A DNA stretch of 64,000 bases from JAWKWH01 sp040830725 (lineage in GTDB: Bacteria > Pseudomonadota > Alphaproteobacteria > Rhizobiales > Rhizobiaceae). Positions 24,452 through 33,192 of this stretch are shown here, in pieces; within the stretch, counting starts at the first letter, position 1, and each line of letters starts with the position of its first letter. Position numbers and translations under genes: made by a program. The DNA lies in the NCBI GenBank assembly GCA_040830725.1, contig JBFOMG010000034.1:8874-72873 (forward strand), written 5' to 3'. The notes under the pieces are model-generated. The model worked only from the letters and a program-made list of their open reading frames with translations, did not search any database and was not told where the DNA came from.

Positions 24452-25815
24452 GCGCTCGCCGCACACCCGACTATTGCGGTTTCGACGATTCCCAAAGCCC
24501 GGTCGAGTTCGTCATCTGCAATGGTCATCGGCGGCGACAGGGTGAGCACGCAACCCTGCGAAATCTTGAAACTCAGGCCCGCATCGAGGCAGCGATAGAA
24601 TATTGTTTCGGCAAGGTCGTTGCCGGGCGCTTTGGTTGCCGGATCGGCGATGATTTCGACGCCAAACATCGCACCCCTGCCGCGCACATCGCCAACGGCG
24701 CTGCTAGATGCCGCGAAATTTCCAAGCCGCTCCATCGCATGGTTTCCGATTTTCGCCGCCCGTTCGACCAGTCCTTCCTCCTCGATAATTTCGATCGTGG
24801 TCAGCGCTGCACGGGCGGTCACCGGATTTTTTTCGTGGGTGTAGTGCCCGATGGCAAATTCACCGCAGACATCGAGATCGCGATTGGCGATCACCGCAGC
24901 AATGGGCAGGATGCCGCCGCCGAGCGCCTTGCCGAGCGTCACAATGTCGGGAACCACCTCATCGTGTTCGAACGCGAAGAACCTGCCGGTTTTTCCAAGC
25001 CCGGTCGGGATTTCATCGAAGATCAACAATGCTCCGGCATCGTTGCACGTCTGTCTGACAGATTTCCAGAACCCTGCCGGCGGCACATAGGGCACCGCAC
25101 GCATCGGCTCGGCAATCACAGCGGCCACGTCGCCTTCGCGCTCCAGCACGTAGCGAACCATGTTGGCGCAGGCGAGCTCGCAAATATCCGGTCCCGGATG
25201 ACCATAGGGGCAGCGGTAACAGGCAAACGGCGCCACATGTTCAGCACCCGCCATCAACGGCCCGGCAATATGCGAGCGAAACGTCGCCTCACCGCCAACT
25301 GATGATGCGCCAAACCCGGCGCCATGAAACGCATCCCAGAAAGACACGGTTTTAAACCGGCCGGTTGCCGCGCGTGCAATGCGAAGCGCCACCTCGTTGG
25401 CGTCCGATCCACCGGTGGTGAACAGCACCTTGGAAAGATCGGCCGGCGCAATGGCGCCAAGCTTCTCGGCCAATTCGACGGAAACCTCGTTGGTGTATCG
25501 CCTGGGTGAAAAACTCAATTCATCGATTTGCTGTTTGATCGCGTCGACCAGTTTTGGATGACCGTAGCCGATGTGGTGGACCGAATTGCCATGGAAATCC
25601 ATGTAGCGGTTGCCGTCGAGGTCCTCGATCCAGATGCCCTCGGCCTTGGCAACGGCACTCATCACCGGTGTTGACAGGCTTTGATGCAGAAACGCCTCTG
25701 AGTCGCGATTGATCAACACCCCTGTCGCCGGGCGGTCTTGCCTGTCGGACCACGCCGTCCGCTCGTCGGAAGTATTGGCTTCGCCTTCGGTGTGAACCGG
25801 TTTTCGAGTCAACAT
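24448..25815 (-). CDS. Class III PLP-dependent aminotransferase
   Basis: A 455-residue fold-type I enzyme. The PLP-phosphate loop is TTGGSDANEVALR, the Asp that binds the pyridine nitrogen is in IFDEIPTGLGKTG and the Schiff-base lysine is in TLGKALGGG. A cysteine-rich insert (FACYRCPYGHPGPDICELAC) and the segment MDFHGNSVHHIGYGHP are unusual and recall phosphonate-linked lyases of this family, such as (R)-1-hydroxy-2-aminoethylphosphonate ammonia-lyase. That is only a resemblance from memory. No phosphonate genes are near. It is coupled to the dehydrogenase gene downstream. Confidence 0.82.
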   Translation of the reverse strand: MLTRKPVHTEGEANTSDERTAWSDRQDRPATGVLINRDSEAFLHQSLSTPVMSAVAKAEGIWIEDLDGNRYMDFHGNSVHHIGYGHPKLVDAIKQQIDELSFSPRRYTNEVSVELAEKLGAIAPADLSKVLFTTGGSDANEVALRIARAATGRFKTVSFWDAFHGAGFGASSVGGEATFRSHIAGPLMAGAEHVAPFACYRCPYGHPGPDICELACANMVRYVLEREGDVAAVIAEPMRAVPYVPPAGFWKSVRQTCNDAGALLIFDEIPTGLGKTGRFFAFEHDEVVPDIVTLGKALGGGILPIAAVIANRDLDVCGEFAIGHYTHEKNPVTARAALTTIEIIEEEGLVERAAKIGNHAMERLGNFAASSSAVGDVRGRGAMFGVEIIADPATKAPGNDLAETIFYRCLDAGLSFKISQGCVLTLSPPMTIADDELDRALGIVETAIVGCAASA

Positions 25816-25948
25816 TTCATGCTCACCATAGTCGCTGCCGCAGCGAACACGGGTTTACACAAAAAGTCGACCTGAATCTTGCCGGCGACCAAGCCTTCCA
25901 ACTGCTGCATCCCCCTAGCAGCGGCGGCGGAGCCCCTGTCCGGCCGGA

Positions 25949-26233
25949 TTATTCGAACTCCACGCCCACCATTTCTGACTTGCGCCAGCGAATCCGCGCC
26001 TTGCGGGTTTCATCTTCGTGAGCGAACTGGATATCGAATATCGCCGGAACGCCCGCCGTGTCGCCAAATGCCAGCATCGCCCCATTTTCGGTCATGTTGC
26101 GCGCCACACATTGCAATGCGCCGTATCCGCGGTTGAACGTAATCGTTGCGCCTTTGAGAACGCGCTTGCGCCGTTCTGCACGCCGTTCCCCGTGATATTG
26201 CGGCTCAATCCTCGGCTCGATCAAAGTGTCCAT
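25949..26233 (-). CDS. PilZ domain protein
   Basis: A 94-residue single-domain PilZ protein. The R-x3-R motif is in the ERRAERRKRV stretch near residue 20 and the second motif is the degenerate NMTENGAML. ARIRWRKSEMVGVEFE ends the domain as usual. PilZ proteins bind cyclic di-GMP, but the second motif here lacks the full D/N-x-S-x-x-G, so binding is uncertain. The ATG at 26233 follows GAGGAGG. A long hairpin lies upstream of its start. Confidence 0.78.
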   Translation of the reverse strand: MDTLIEPRIEPQYHGERRAERRKRVLKGATITFNRGYGALQCVARNMTENGAMLAFGDTAGVPAIFDIQFAHEDETRKARIRWRKSEMVGVEFE

Positions 26234-26300
26234 GACAGACCTCCTCAATGACTGATGAAGATGACTTGCATGGATTGTGCCAGAGAATTTGTGCCAGATC

Positions 26301-26353
26301 GGGACAGGAACAGCCTTCGGTGTGCCCAATCACACCGATGGCTGTTCCTGCCC
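26301..26353. repeat. Long imperfect inverted repeat (hairpin) upstream of the PilZ gene
   Basis: Left arm 26301-26324 and right arm 26331-26353 pair over about 22 bases with one mismatch and one bulge around a 6-base loop CCCAAT; the core is CAGGAACAGCC with GGCTGTTCCTG. It lies about 70 bases upstream of the PilZ start. Neither side has a T-run, so it is not a typical terminator. It may be a 5' leader structure or a small processed RNA. Confidence 0.6.
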
Positions 26354-26410
26354 TGATATGTTCGACGCAAAGTAGCAATAGGCGCCTTCGTGCATATATA
26401 GATTGAACTA

Positions 26411-26428
26411 ACTTACCGTTCGGTCAGT
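26411..26428. promoter_or_regulatory. TetR-type operator palindrome
   Basis: ACTTACCG (26411-26418) and CGGTCAGT (26421-26428) form 8-bp arms with one mismatch around TT. The ACCG-N2-CGGT core is typical of TetR-family operators. It lies about 100 bases upstream of the TetR gene at 26530, so autoregulation is likely. Confidence 0.55.
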
Positions 26429-26529
26429 GTCAATATGGGAATCCGATATCTGATAACTTGTTGTTTAAAATACATTAGCTTATCGTTGGCATACATATAG
26501 CCCGTCGCAAAACCGGCAGCTTACCGATC

Positions 26530-27171
26530 GTGAAGCAAAATCAGTATACGGCAAACAGCCAGCAAACTCGCGAACGCTTGCTCGTCTCAGCGAAGCGGAT
26601 CTTTGCCAGAAAGGGCTATGAAGGCGCCAGCATTGCCAACATCGCTGATGAATTGGGAATTACCAAACAGGCGCTGTTGTATCACTTTGGCAGCAAGGGA
26701 AAACTTTACGGCGAGATCATCAAGCAGATCAACGCCAGGCTCTTCGAAGAGATCGAACAGACAAAGCAGGAAAGCTACGAACCGGCATTGAGGCTGGAGC
26801 ATTTCGTCATGCGCTACTTTGCATATGCGATGGCGAATCCGGACGAGATGAGCCTGCTGATGCGCGAGGCGCTCGGCAATCGGGCCCGCGCCGAACACGC
26901 CAGAAACTGGCCATTGAAACTGTTCTTTGATGAGATGATCGCCTTGGTAAAATCCAATCCGGAAGTTGCCGATGCAAGCGATCCGGTGGTTTTTGCCTTC
27001 ATTTATCAGGTGCTCAGCGGCATCCTCGTATTTGCCGTGTCGCCACCATCATTGACCGCAATGTATGGTGAAAAAGATTTCCAGATCACCCGCGATCAAT
27101 TCCCGCTGGAACTGCAAAATCACATCCGCTGGTTTTTGAAGGCGGCGGCGGAGAATGCGAAGCGGGAGTGA
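26530..27171 (+). CDS. TetR/AcrR family transcriptional regulator
   Basis: A 213-residue regulator. The N-terminal HTH spans residues about 12-60 (RERLLVSAKRIFARKGYEGASIANIADELGITKQALLYHFGSKGKL), the standard TetR pattern. The C-terminal ligand domain (LRLEHFVMRYFAYAMANPDEMSLLMREAL) resembles the YcdC/RutR or AcrR group. The start is a GTG with no clear ribosome site. Its likely operator is at 26411. No obvious target gene lies divergent to it, since the PilZ gene is 296 bases away. Confidence 0.85.
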   Translation: MKQNQYTANSQQTRERLLVSAKRIFARKGYEGASIANIADELGITKQALLYHFGSKGKLYGEIIKQINARLFEEIEQTKQESYEPALRLEHFVMRYFAYAMANPDEMSLLMREALGNRARAEHARNWPLKLFFDEMIALVKSNPEVADASDPVVFAFIYQVLSGILVFAVSPPSLTAMYGEKDFQITRDQFPLELQNHIRWFLKAAAENAKRE

Positions 27172-27205
27172 TCCGGCACCATTTTTGCGCGCTAAAGATC
27201 TGTCA

Positions 27206-27235
27206 CCCGCCCTCACGCATAAAGATGAGGACGGG
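27206..27235. terminator. Hairpin between convergent TetR and ilvC genes
   Basis: CCCGCCCTCA (27206-27215) and TGAGGACGGG (27226-27235) pair with one mismatch around a 10-base loop. It lies between two convergent genes, where a two-way terminator is expected, but no T-run follows on either strand. Confidence 0.35.
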
Positions 27236-27261
27236 CAACAAATACGTCATGTATCGCCGGT

Positions 27262-28281
27262 CTAATTCTTGTCTTTGTCCACCAGCTTGTTGGACGCGAT
27301 CCACGGCATCATTGCACGCAGTTTCTCGCCCACTTCCTCAATCGGATGCGCGTCGTTCATGCGGCGTGTCGCCTTGAAGCGCGCGGCGCCCGAATGCCAT
27401 TCCTGCATCCATTCAGAGGTGAACCTGCCGGTCTGGATGTCGTTCAGCACCCGCTTCATTTCCGCTTTGCTTTCCTCGGTGATGATACGCGGACCGGAGA
27501 CATATTCGCCCCACTCAGCGGTGTTCGAAATCGAGTAGTTCATGTTGGCGATACCGCCCTCATAGATCAGGTCGACGATCAGCTTGACCTCGTGCAGGCA
27601 CTCGAAATAGGCCATTTCCGGCGCATATCCCGCTTCTACCAGCGTTTCGAAACCGGCACGGATCAACTCGACCAGGCCACCGCACAGGACAACCTGCTCA
27701 CCGAACAGGTCGGTCTCGCACTCCTCGCGGAAATTGGTCTCGATGATACCGGAGCGGCCGCCACCGACGCCACAGGCGTAGGAAAGGCCAAGATCGAGCG
27801 CATTGCCGGAAGCATCCTGGTGAACGGCAACCAGGCACGGCACGCCGCCACCCTTCTGGTATTCGCCGCGAACCGTGTGGCCCGGGCCTTTTGGTGCAAT
27901 CATCAGCACGTCAACGCTGTCCTTCGGTTCGATGAGGCCAAAATGAACGTTGAGACCATGGGCAAAGGCAATCGCCGCACCGTCGCGGATATTCGGGGCG
28001 ATCTCGTTCTTGTAGATGCCGGCCTGCAACTCATCGGGTGTGGCCATCATCATCAGGTCGGCCCAGCTGGCCGCTTCCGCCACGGTTTTGACCTCGAAAC
28101 CGTCGGCTTCGGCCTTTTTGGCGGTCGCCGAGCCCTGACGCAAAGCCACGGCGACATTTTGAGCACCGGAATCTTTAAGATTGAGCGCATGTGCCCTGCC
28201 CTGGCTGCCATAGCCGATGATGGCGACTTTCTTTCCCTTGATCAGATTGAGATCAGCATCGCGATCGTAATAAACACGCAT
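27262..28281 (-). CDS. ilvC: Ketol-acid reductoisomerase
   Basis: A 339-residue class I (short) ketol-acid reductoisomerase, the usual length. The NADPH-binding loop is IIGYGSQGRAHALNLKDSG near residues 21-39. The metal ligands lie in the FGEQVVLCGG-LVELIRAGFETL and YFECLHEVKLIVDLIYEGG segments. It converts acetolactate and acetohydroxybutyrate to the dihydroxy acids of valine and isoleucine synthesis, after the synthase encoded by ilvB and ilvH at 44996-48407. A TetR gene lies 23 bases upstream in the same direction. Confidence 0.97.
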   Translation of the reverse strand: MRVYYDRDADLNLIKGKKVAIIGYGSQGRAHALNLKDSGAQNVAVALRQGSATAKKAEADGFEVKTVAEAASWADLMMMATPDELQAGIYKNEIAPNIRDGAAIAFAHGLNVHFGLIEPKDSVDVLMIAPKGPGHTVRGEYQKGGGVPCLVAVHQDASGNALDLGLSYACGVGGGRSGIIETNFREECETDLFGEQVVLCGGLVELIRAGFETLVEAGYAPEMAYFECLHEVKLIVDLIYEGGIANMNYSISNTAEWGEYVSGPRIITEESKAEMKRVLNDIQTGRFTSEWMQEWHSGAARFKATRRMNDAHPIEEVGEKLRAMMPWIASNKLVDKDKN

Positions 28282-28304
28282 GGTTGGTTCCTTTCCCGAG
28301 TGTG

Positions 28305-28982
28305 TCAGATGGCCCGGATGCGGGCATTTGTGGTTGATATCGAATAGAGTTGGATGAACTGGCTGGTTGCCTGCGCCGCCTCAGCGCTGATGCTTGCACG
28401 GCCTTTGGGCAGTTTGTCGCCGAGCAAAAGCCTGATCTGCACATCGCGCACCACCAGGCCGAAGAATGTGCGGAACAGCGTTTCGGAATTGTCTTGCGCC
28501 GACAAAAGGCCGGTTTGTTGACCGGCTTCGATCAGCGGTTTCAGTCGGCGGCCCATGGCAAAGCGGCCATTTTCCAGAACGATGCTTCCCAGGGTCGACT
28601 TTGCCGATCCGGCATGGCCAATCGCCAGCCGGTTGAGCGCCACCGACATGTCGCCGGTAAGAACGGTGAGAAGATCTATCGCAAAGACTTCAAGCCGCTG
28701 ACGCAGGTCTGCCAAATCAAGCCCCTCGCCGACATCGGCGGGCATGCGCACCTTGGAAGCCTGCCGTCGCACAATCGCTGCCAGCACGCCGTCGCTGTCG
28801 CCGAACCAGTTATAGAGCGTCTCCTTGGAACAATTGGCGGTGCGCGCGATCGCGCTCATGCTCAGCCGGTCATCGCCGGAAACCAGAAGATCCAGTGCAG
28901 CATCCAGTACCTCGCACTGGCGCTTGCTGAACCCCTCGCCCCGTTCTGCCCTTGGTACATCTTTTTTCAGCGGCTCTGCCAC
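28305..28982 (-). CDS. TetR/AcrR family transcriptional regulator
   Basis: A 225-residue regulator if the GTG at 28982 is used (GAGG six bases before); the frame extends to a GTG at 29012. The HTH is QCEVLDAALDLLV...LSMSAIARTANCSKETLYNWFG. The C-terminal domain has the AefR-like segment FGLVVRDVQIRLLLGD. It sits directly upstream of ilvC, as I recall from other Rhizobiales, and may be cotranscribed with it. A striking operator at 29019-29046 precedes it, so it most likely controls its own transcript and with it ilvC. Confidence 0.85.
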   Translation of the reverse strand: MAEPLKKDVPRAERGEGFSKRQCEVLDAALDLLVSGDDRLSMSAIARTANCSKETLYNWFGDSDGVLAAIVRRQASKVRMPADVGEGLDLADLRQRLEVFAIDLLTVLTGDMSVALNRLAIGHAGSAKSTLGSIVLENGRFAMGRRLKPLIEAGQQTGLLSAQDNSETLFRTFFGLVVRDVQIRLLLGDKLPKGRASISAEAAQATSQFIQLYSISTTNARIRAI

Positions 28983-29018
28983 CACACGCCTCACTGCTGC
29001 GCCACTTCGCACCCATAA

Positions 29019-29046
29019 CCGTACCGTACCGTAACGTACGGTACGG
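29019..29046. promoter_or_regulatory. CCGTA-repeat operator upstream of TetR-ilvC
   Basis: Three direct CCGTA units (29019-29033), the spacer ACG and two TACGG units (29037-29046). The inner part is a perfect inverted repeat: CCGTACCGTA and TACGGTACGG around three bases. It lies just upstream of the TetR gene and 14 bases from the end of the broken monooxygenase gene. The repeat number suggests two regulator dimers on overlapping sites. Confidence 0.7.
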
Positions 29047-29059
29047 CAATTCTATTGGA

Positions 29060-30319
29060 TTATCTGGCAGCAGAAATCAAGTGGCGATGTTGTCGCCAAT
29101 CGGCTTCGCGCAGTCCGATTTCGATAAACGGATCGACAAGCGTACCCGCAACCATGTCGGCCAGAATTCGCGGCACCGGAGGCACATTCAGCACCGTTGC
29201 GACCAGCTGGTCGCGGATAACTGACAAAAGACGGGAATCGGATTGATAAAACGGAGTGAACAGATAGGACAGCAACTGAAAAGTCCGGACGTGCCGACTG
29301 CGCATCTGCACATACATTCCAAGCGCAGTGTCGATGTCAGGTGCAACGCCTATAGCCTGTGCCAGCGCGCCTGCATCGAGCAGGGCCATGTTCACCCCCT
29401 GCCCGAGCTGCGGACTGGTTGAATGCGCCGCGTCTCCAATGACCGCAAATCTCTGGTTGACCGGGTTTTTGATCGTGTGGTGGCCATATTTGGCCAATGT
29501 CAGTTGATCAAACGAGCTGATCTGTTCGAGATAGGCATCGCATTGCGGCCAGTGACCAAGCACCTCGTCTTTCCAGCGATCCAATCCCGCTTCAATCGTT
29601 GCATCCGCAAGCGCGGGCTTGATGCTCCAGAAAAAAGCCGTCTGCGGCTTTCCACCTGCCGAAACCGTGCCGATCGGCAGGATACCGATCATCACCGAGG
29701 CATGGCGATACCGCTGCTCCAGTGCGTGATCATCGGTATCTCCCTCAACATGATCGAGACTGGCCCACCATGCGCCGTATGGCAGTTATCTGGGGCGAAC
29801 CGGCTCGGGCAAGGTTTGACGCAATGCCGAATGGGCGCCCGTTGCATCGACCACGAGGTCGAAACGTGCGCTCTCGCCTCCATCAAGAAACCGAAACCGG
29901 GTCCGGTCTCCGGAATGATCAATCGCATGCACAGCGCGTCCGGTTTCAAAATCGCAACCCGCCTGTTCAGCCGCACTCAGTAAAATGTTGAACAGCGCAG
30001 CCCGGTGGACAGCCAGACCAAACCGACCACGGCCCGACGCGCTGTAGCGAACGTTGAGGACCGTGCGCCCGGAATTCGCATCGGCTCCATAGAGGCGGTC
30101 AATTCGCTGCCCTCGCTCAAGCATCGCCGGCAGCAGACCCAGATCCTGAAGGATCGTCAGGCCGGTCGGTTGCAGCAACAATCCCGACCCGACCGGCTGT
30201 GGTTCTTCAAACTGATCGAATACCGTCACGCGGCAGCCGCGCCGGGCCAGATAGATGGCCAAAGACAGCCCGGCCGGGCCTGCCCCCGCAATCCCTATGT
30301 CCAAATGCTTGATCGGCAT
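29060..30319 (-). pseudogene. FAD-dependent monooxygenase (UbiH/PHBH family) interrupted by one in-frame stop
   Basis: A 420-codon frame read from ATG 30319 (after GGGAG) to 29060 with a single TAA at 29786-29788. The N-terminal part (177 residues) has the FAD motif GIAGAGPAGLSLAIYLARRG and DLVVDATGAHSALR. The part after the stop continues in the same frame with YGAWWASLD and the second FAD motif FAVIGDAAHSTSPQLGQGVNMALLDAG. No frameshift is needed; one C-to-T change (CAA to TAA) would explain it. It is either a recent nonsense pseudogene, a sequencing error, or a readthrough gene. Confidence 0.85.
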
Positions 30320-30415
30320 ATCGCTCCCGGGTTCAAAAACCCAAGTTGAAATTGACTTGCCCGGTTACAGCATTCAAATACTGGCACGATTCCCAACCCG
30401 GAGCGAAACAACCGT

Positions 30416-32668
30416 ATGCGACATATCGGCTTCGGGCTGGAAAAAATCGGCTTGGCGGCGCTCGCCTGGCCACGGCGCGTGGCAGTAATCGTTATCCTGG
30501 TCACTGCTACCGCACTGTTCGGAATAACCCAACTGACATTCGACGACGATGTGATCTACGCGTTTCGCTCCAACAGCGAGACGTATGATCAGTTTCGTCA
30601 ATTGCTCGAAGACCGCGACGGCGCCTCCAACGATGTCGTCATCATGGCGGAATCCGTTTCTCCGTTTGATGCAGAAGCGCTCAAAATCCTGCGGGAGATG
30701 CATTTCGAACTGGAGTTCGCCGACGGAGTCGGCGCCGTCTATTCGGCTTTTGCATTGCGCGACCCCGGCAAGGAAGGCGAACCGGGTCCACCCCTGTTTC
30801 CCGACGCGTTCGGCGATGACGATCTGGCTGAAATCTACCGCCGCGCGGACGATCATCCGCTGGCATTGAGGCGGGCAATATCGGCTGACCGAACGGCCAT
30901 GACATTTGTTGTCTCGGAATCGCTGGACCAGCGCGGCCCTTCGATCGAACGCCGCTTTGTCGACGGTCTCGATCAGATAGCGGAGCATTTTTCAACAGAC
31001 GACATCACGGTCTCCGTGCTCGGCATGCAGAAAACGCGCTTTGAAATCGCAGACGCGATTCTGCGCGACCAGATCGTTTTCAACGCCGGAGGTTCGCTTG
31101 TCTCCGTGCTTGTCGCGTTTCTGGTGTTCCGCAATCTGCGGCTGACAGTGCTGGTGTTATCGGCAGGGTCGGTAGCGTTAATCTGGACGCTTGGCGCGGC
31201 GGGGCTCGCCGGTCATGCAATTACCGTGGTCACCAACATCATTCCGGTCCTTATCATCGTCATTTCCTTCACCAACTCCATGCACTTGGTGCACAGTCTG
31301 CGCGAGCGCCGGCACAATCATGAAGACAGTCCGCGAGAAGCAATTGTCGAAACCATCACCAGAATCGGCCCGGCCTGTGCTTTGACATCGCTGACAACGG
31401 CTGCCGCATTTGCCTCGCTGTCGCTCACCGGATACGGCGCTCTCGCCGAATTGGCATGGTTCGGTGCAGCAGCAGCGCTCATCTCCTTTCTTGCCATCAT
31501 CACCGTGTTTCCACTGATGGCTTCCGTGGTCTTGCGCAACCAGGACATTGGTACCTATCAACGCAAACCCGGGCGCTCCGCTGCATGGCTTAACAAATTG
31601 TCCGATGTGGTGGGTCCGGCACGAATTCCGATTATTGCAATCGCCATTGTCTTGCTCGCAGCCGGCACCGCGGGACACCTGACTACCACGCCCCGGTTTT
31701 CCACCTATGACAATATCCCGAAGGGTAATCCTGTGCTTGAGGCAAGCCTTCGCGCGGAAGACAAGTTCGGCGGCCTGTTCAATCTGTGGATCCGTATTCC
31801 AGGCGACGGCCGCCAGATGATGACTTCGCAAGAAGGCTGGGAAAAAATCACCGCCGTTCACGAGGCTGCTGAGACAGTGCTTGGAGCCAATGCGGTCTTC
31901 TCGCCCCTGACGATCGCGCGAGCCGCCGGCACCCCTGAAAAACCGCTCGATGACGAAATCCTCGACGATCTGCCGCAAGAGGCGCTGGACCGGATCGCTT
32001 CGCCGCAAAGCGGCTTCCTGTCGTTGAGCGTGCTGGTTGGCGATCCGGCACGATCCGCCAAGCACCTGGCACTTTACGACGATTTGGACCGGGCCGTACG
32101 CGACGCCGGTGCGACAGTGGTAACGGGAACGCCGGCCCTCGCACGGCATGATGCTGTGCGCATGATCAACCGGATGAATGCATCGATTATTGCCGCCGCC
32201 TTCGCCACCGTTTTTCTGGTCGCGTTCGCCTTCCGCTCGCTTTCCATGTTGCCGGCAATCGGGTTGGCAAATCTCACTCCTGTGTTGTTGACCGGACTGA
32301 TCCTGCACATTTTTGCCGGCGGCGAGACCAAGATCGCCACCGGCCTTGCCATGACCATTGCCTTTGGCGTCGCGGTGGACGACACGATCCACTTCATCAA
32401 CCGGGCATTCCTCGAACGCAGTGCCGGACGCGATGCAGCGCAGGCGATCAGGGGTGCCATAACCGGTGTTGGCTTCGTCCTTTGCGCAACTACCGTCGTT
32501 CTGGGCGCCGGTATCTCAATGACATTCCTGTCCAATTTCAAAACCGTACGCCTGTTCGGCGAACTGATGATCATGATTTTGTTCTTTGCCCTGCTTGCAG
32601 ATCTGATTATCCTGCCGGCCGTCATGCACGCTTACCAACGATGGCATCGCAGAGGGTCGCGGCAATGA
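30416..32668 (+). CDS. RND superfamily (MMPL-type) exporter
   Basis: A 750-residue membrane protein with the two-fold RND layout: one helix near residue 20-40, a periplasmic domain, five helices at about 215-380 (including FTNSMHLVHSLRERR), a helix near 400, a second periplasmic domain, and five helices at about 585-740 (IAFGVAVDDTIHFINR). The Asp pair in GVAVDDTIHF is the typical proton-relay motif of the family. Proteins of this kind move lipids or hydrophobic compounds across the inner membrane. It overlaps the next gene by ATGA. Confidence 0.87.
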   Translation: MRHIGFGLEKIGLAALAWPRRVAVIVILVTATALFGITQLTFDDDVIYAFRSNSETYDQFRQLLEDRDGASNDVVIMAESVSPFDAEALKILREMHFELEFADGVGAVYSAFALRDPGKEGEPGPPLFPDAFGDDDLAEIYRRADDHPLALRRAISADRTAMTFVVSESLDQRGPSIERRFVDGLDQIAEHFSTDDITVSVLGMQKTRFEIADAILRDQIVFNAGGSLVSVLVAFLVFRNLRLTVLVLSAGSVALIWTLGAAGLAGHAITVVTNIIPVLIIVISFTNSMHLVHSLRERRHNHEDSPREAIVETITRIGPACALTSLTTAAAFASLSLTGYGALAELAWFGAAAALISFLAIITVFPLMASVVLRNQDIGTYQRKPGRSAAWLNKLSDVVGPARIPIIAIAIVLLAAGTAGHLTTTPRFSTYDNIPKGNPVLEASLRAEDKFGGLFNLWIRIPGDGRQMMTSQEGWEKITAVHEAAETVLGANAVFSPLTIARAAGTPEKPLDDEILDDLPQEALDRIASPQSGFLSLSVLVGDPARSAKHLALYDDLDRAVRDAGATVVTGTPALARHDAVRMINRMNASIIAAAFATVFLVAFAFRSLSMLPAIGLANLTPVLLTGLILHIFAGGETKIATGLAMTIAFGVAVDDTIHFINRAFLERSAGRDAAQAIRGAITGVGFVLCATTVVLGAGISMTFLSNFKTVRLFGELMIMILFFALLADLIILPAVMHAYQRWHRRGSRQ

Positions 32669-33192
32669 AATCAGCAGGCGAAACTCTCGCCCTAATGTTG
32701 GTGTTCCTGGCGTGCCTTGGCATTGCCACTATTCCGGCGAAGTCCGCCGGCAACCCGCTCGGCACCTATGTTGGAAAATTCAGCGGTAAGGGCACAATCC
32801 GCCGCCACCCCGACGAACCGAAAGAGACGGTGCGTTGCCGGATCAGCGCGACGCTTTCAGCCGATGGCAACACACTGAGCCAGAACGGCACCTGTGTGGT
32901 GCCGGGCAGCAAGGTCGCCGTCGACAGCGAACTCACTTACAATCCTGCCAACGGCCGTGTAGTTGGCCGATGGACGGACGTTGCCAATGGCTCAACCGCT
33001 GGCGTTTCCGGAAAGGGTGACAGCCAAATCGTCAACCTGACGATTGTCGGCACCGATCAACAAACCGGCGAGAGCCGGACGCTGTGGATGACGCTCCAGC
33101 CGACCAAGAACGGCTATTTGCTCATCACCCGATCGCCAAAACCCAATGCCGGCGGGCGGTTTGTGTCGGGCGAAATTCGATTCACGAAGTAG
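32665..33192 (+). CDS. Hypothetical secreted protein
   Basis: A 175-residue protein with a signal peptide at about residues 1-30 (ALMLVFLACLGIATIPAKSAG). The mature part holds two cysteines (VRCRIS and GTCVV) likely forming a disulfide and a beta-rich pattern (GKFSGKGTIRR, ISATLSADGNTLSQNGTC). I do not recognise a family. The ATG at 32665 overlaps the RND exporter stop by four bases, so it is probably a periplasmic partner of that exporter. It overlaps the convergent pdxJ by 11 bases. Confidence 0.7.
   Translation: MKSAGETLALMLVFLACLGIATIPAKSAGNPLGTYVGKFSGKGTIRRHPDEPKETVRCRISATLSADGNTLSQNGTCVVPGSKVAVDSELTYNPANGRVVGRWTDVANGSTAGVSGKGDSQIVNLTIVGTDQQTGESRTLWMTLQPTKNGYLLITRSPKPNAGGRFVSGEIRFTK

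Noticed and set aside
24448..25815. Naming the aminotransferase as a phosphonate ammonia-lyase
   Set aside because: The likeness is from memory only and no phosphonate uptake or degradation gene is near, so only the family is stated.
29692..29976. Frameshift in the flavin monooxygenase gene
   Set aside because: The overlapping frame suggests a shift at first sight, but the downstream half is in the same frame as the upstream half; only one stop codon intervenes.
31178..32392. 404-codon minus-strand frame opposite the RND exporter
   Set aside because: Low-complexity, Gly/Arg/His-rich mirror of a membrane protein; no ribosome site or domain.
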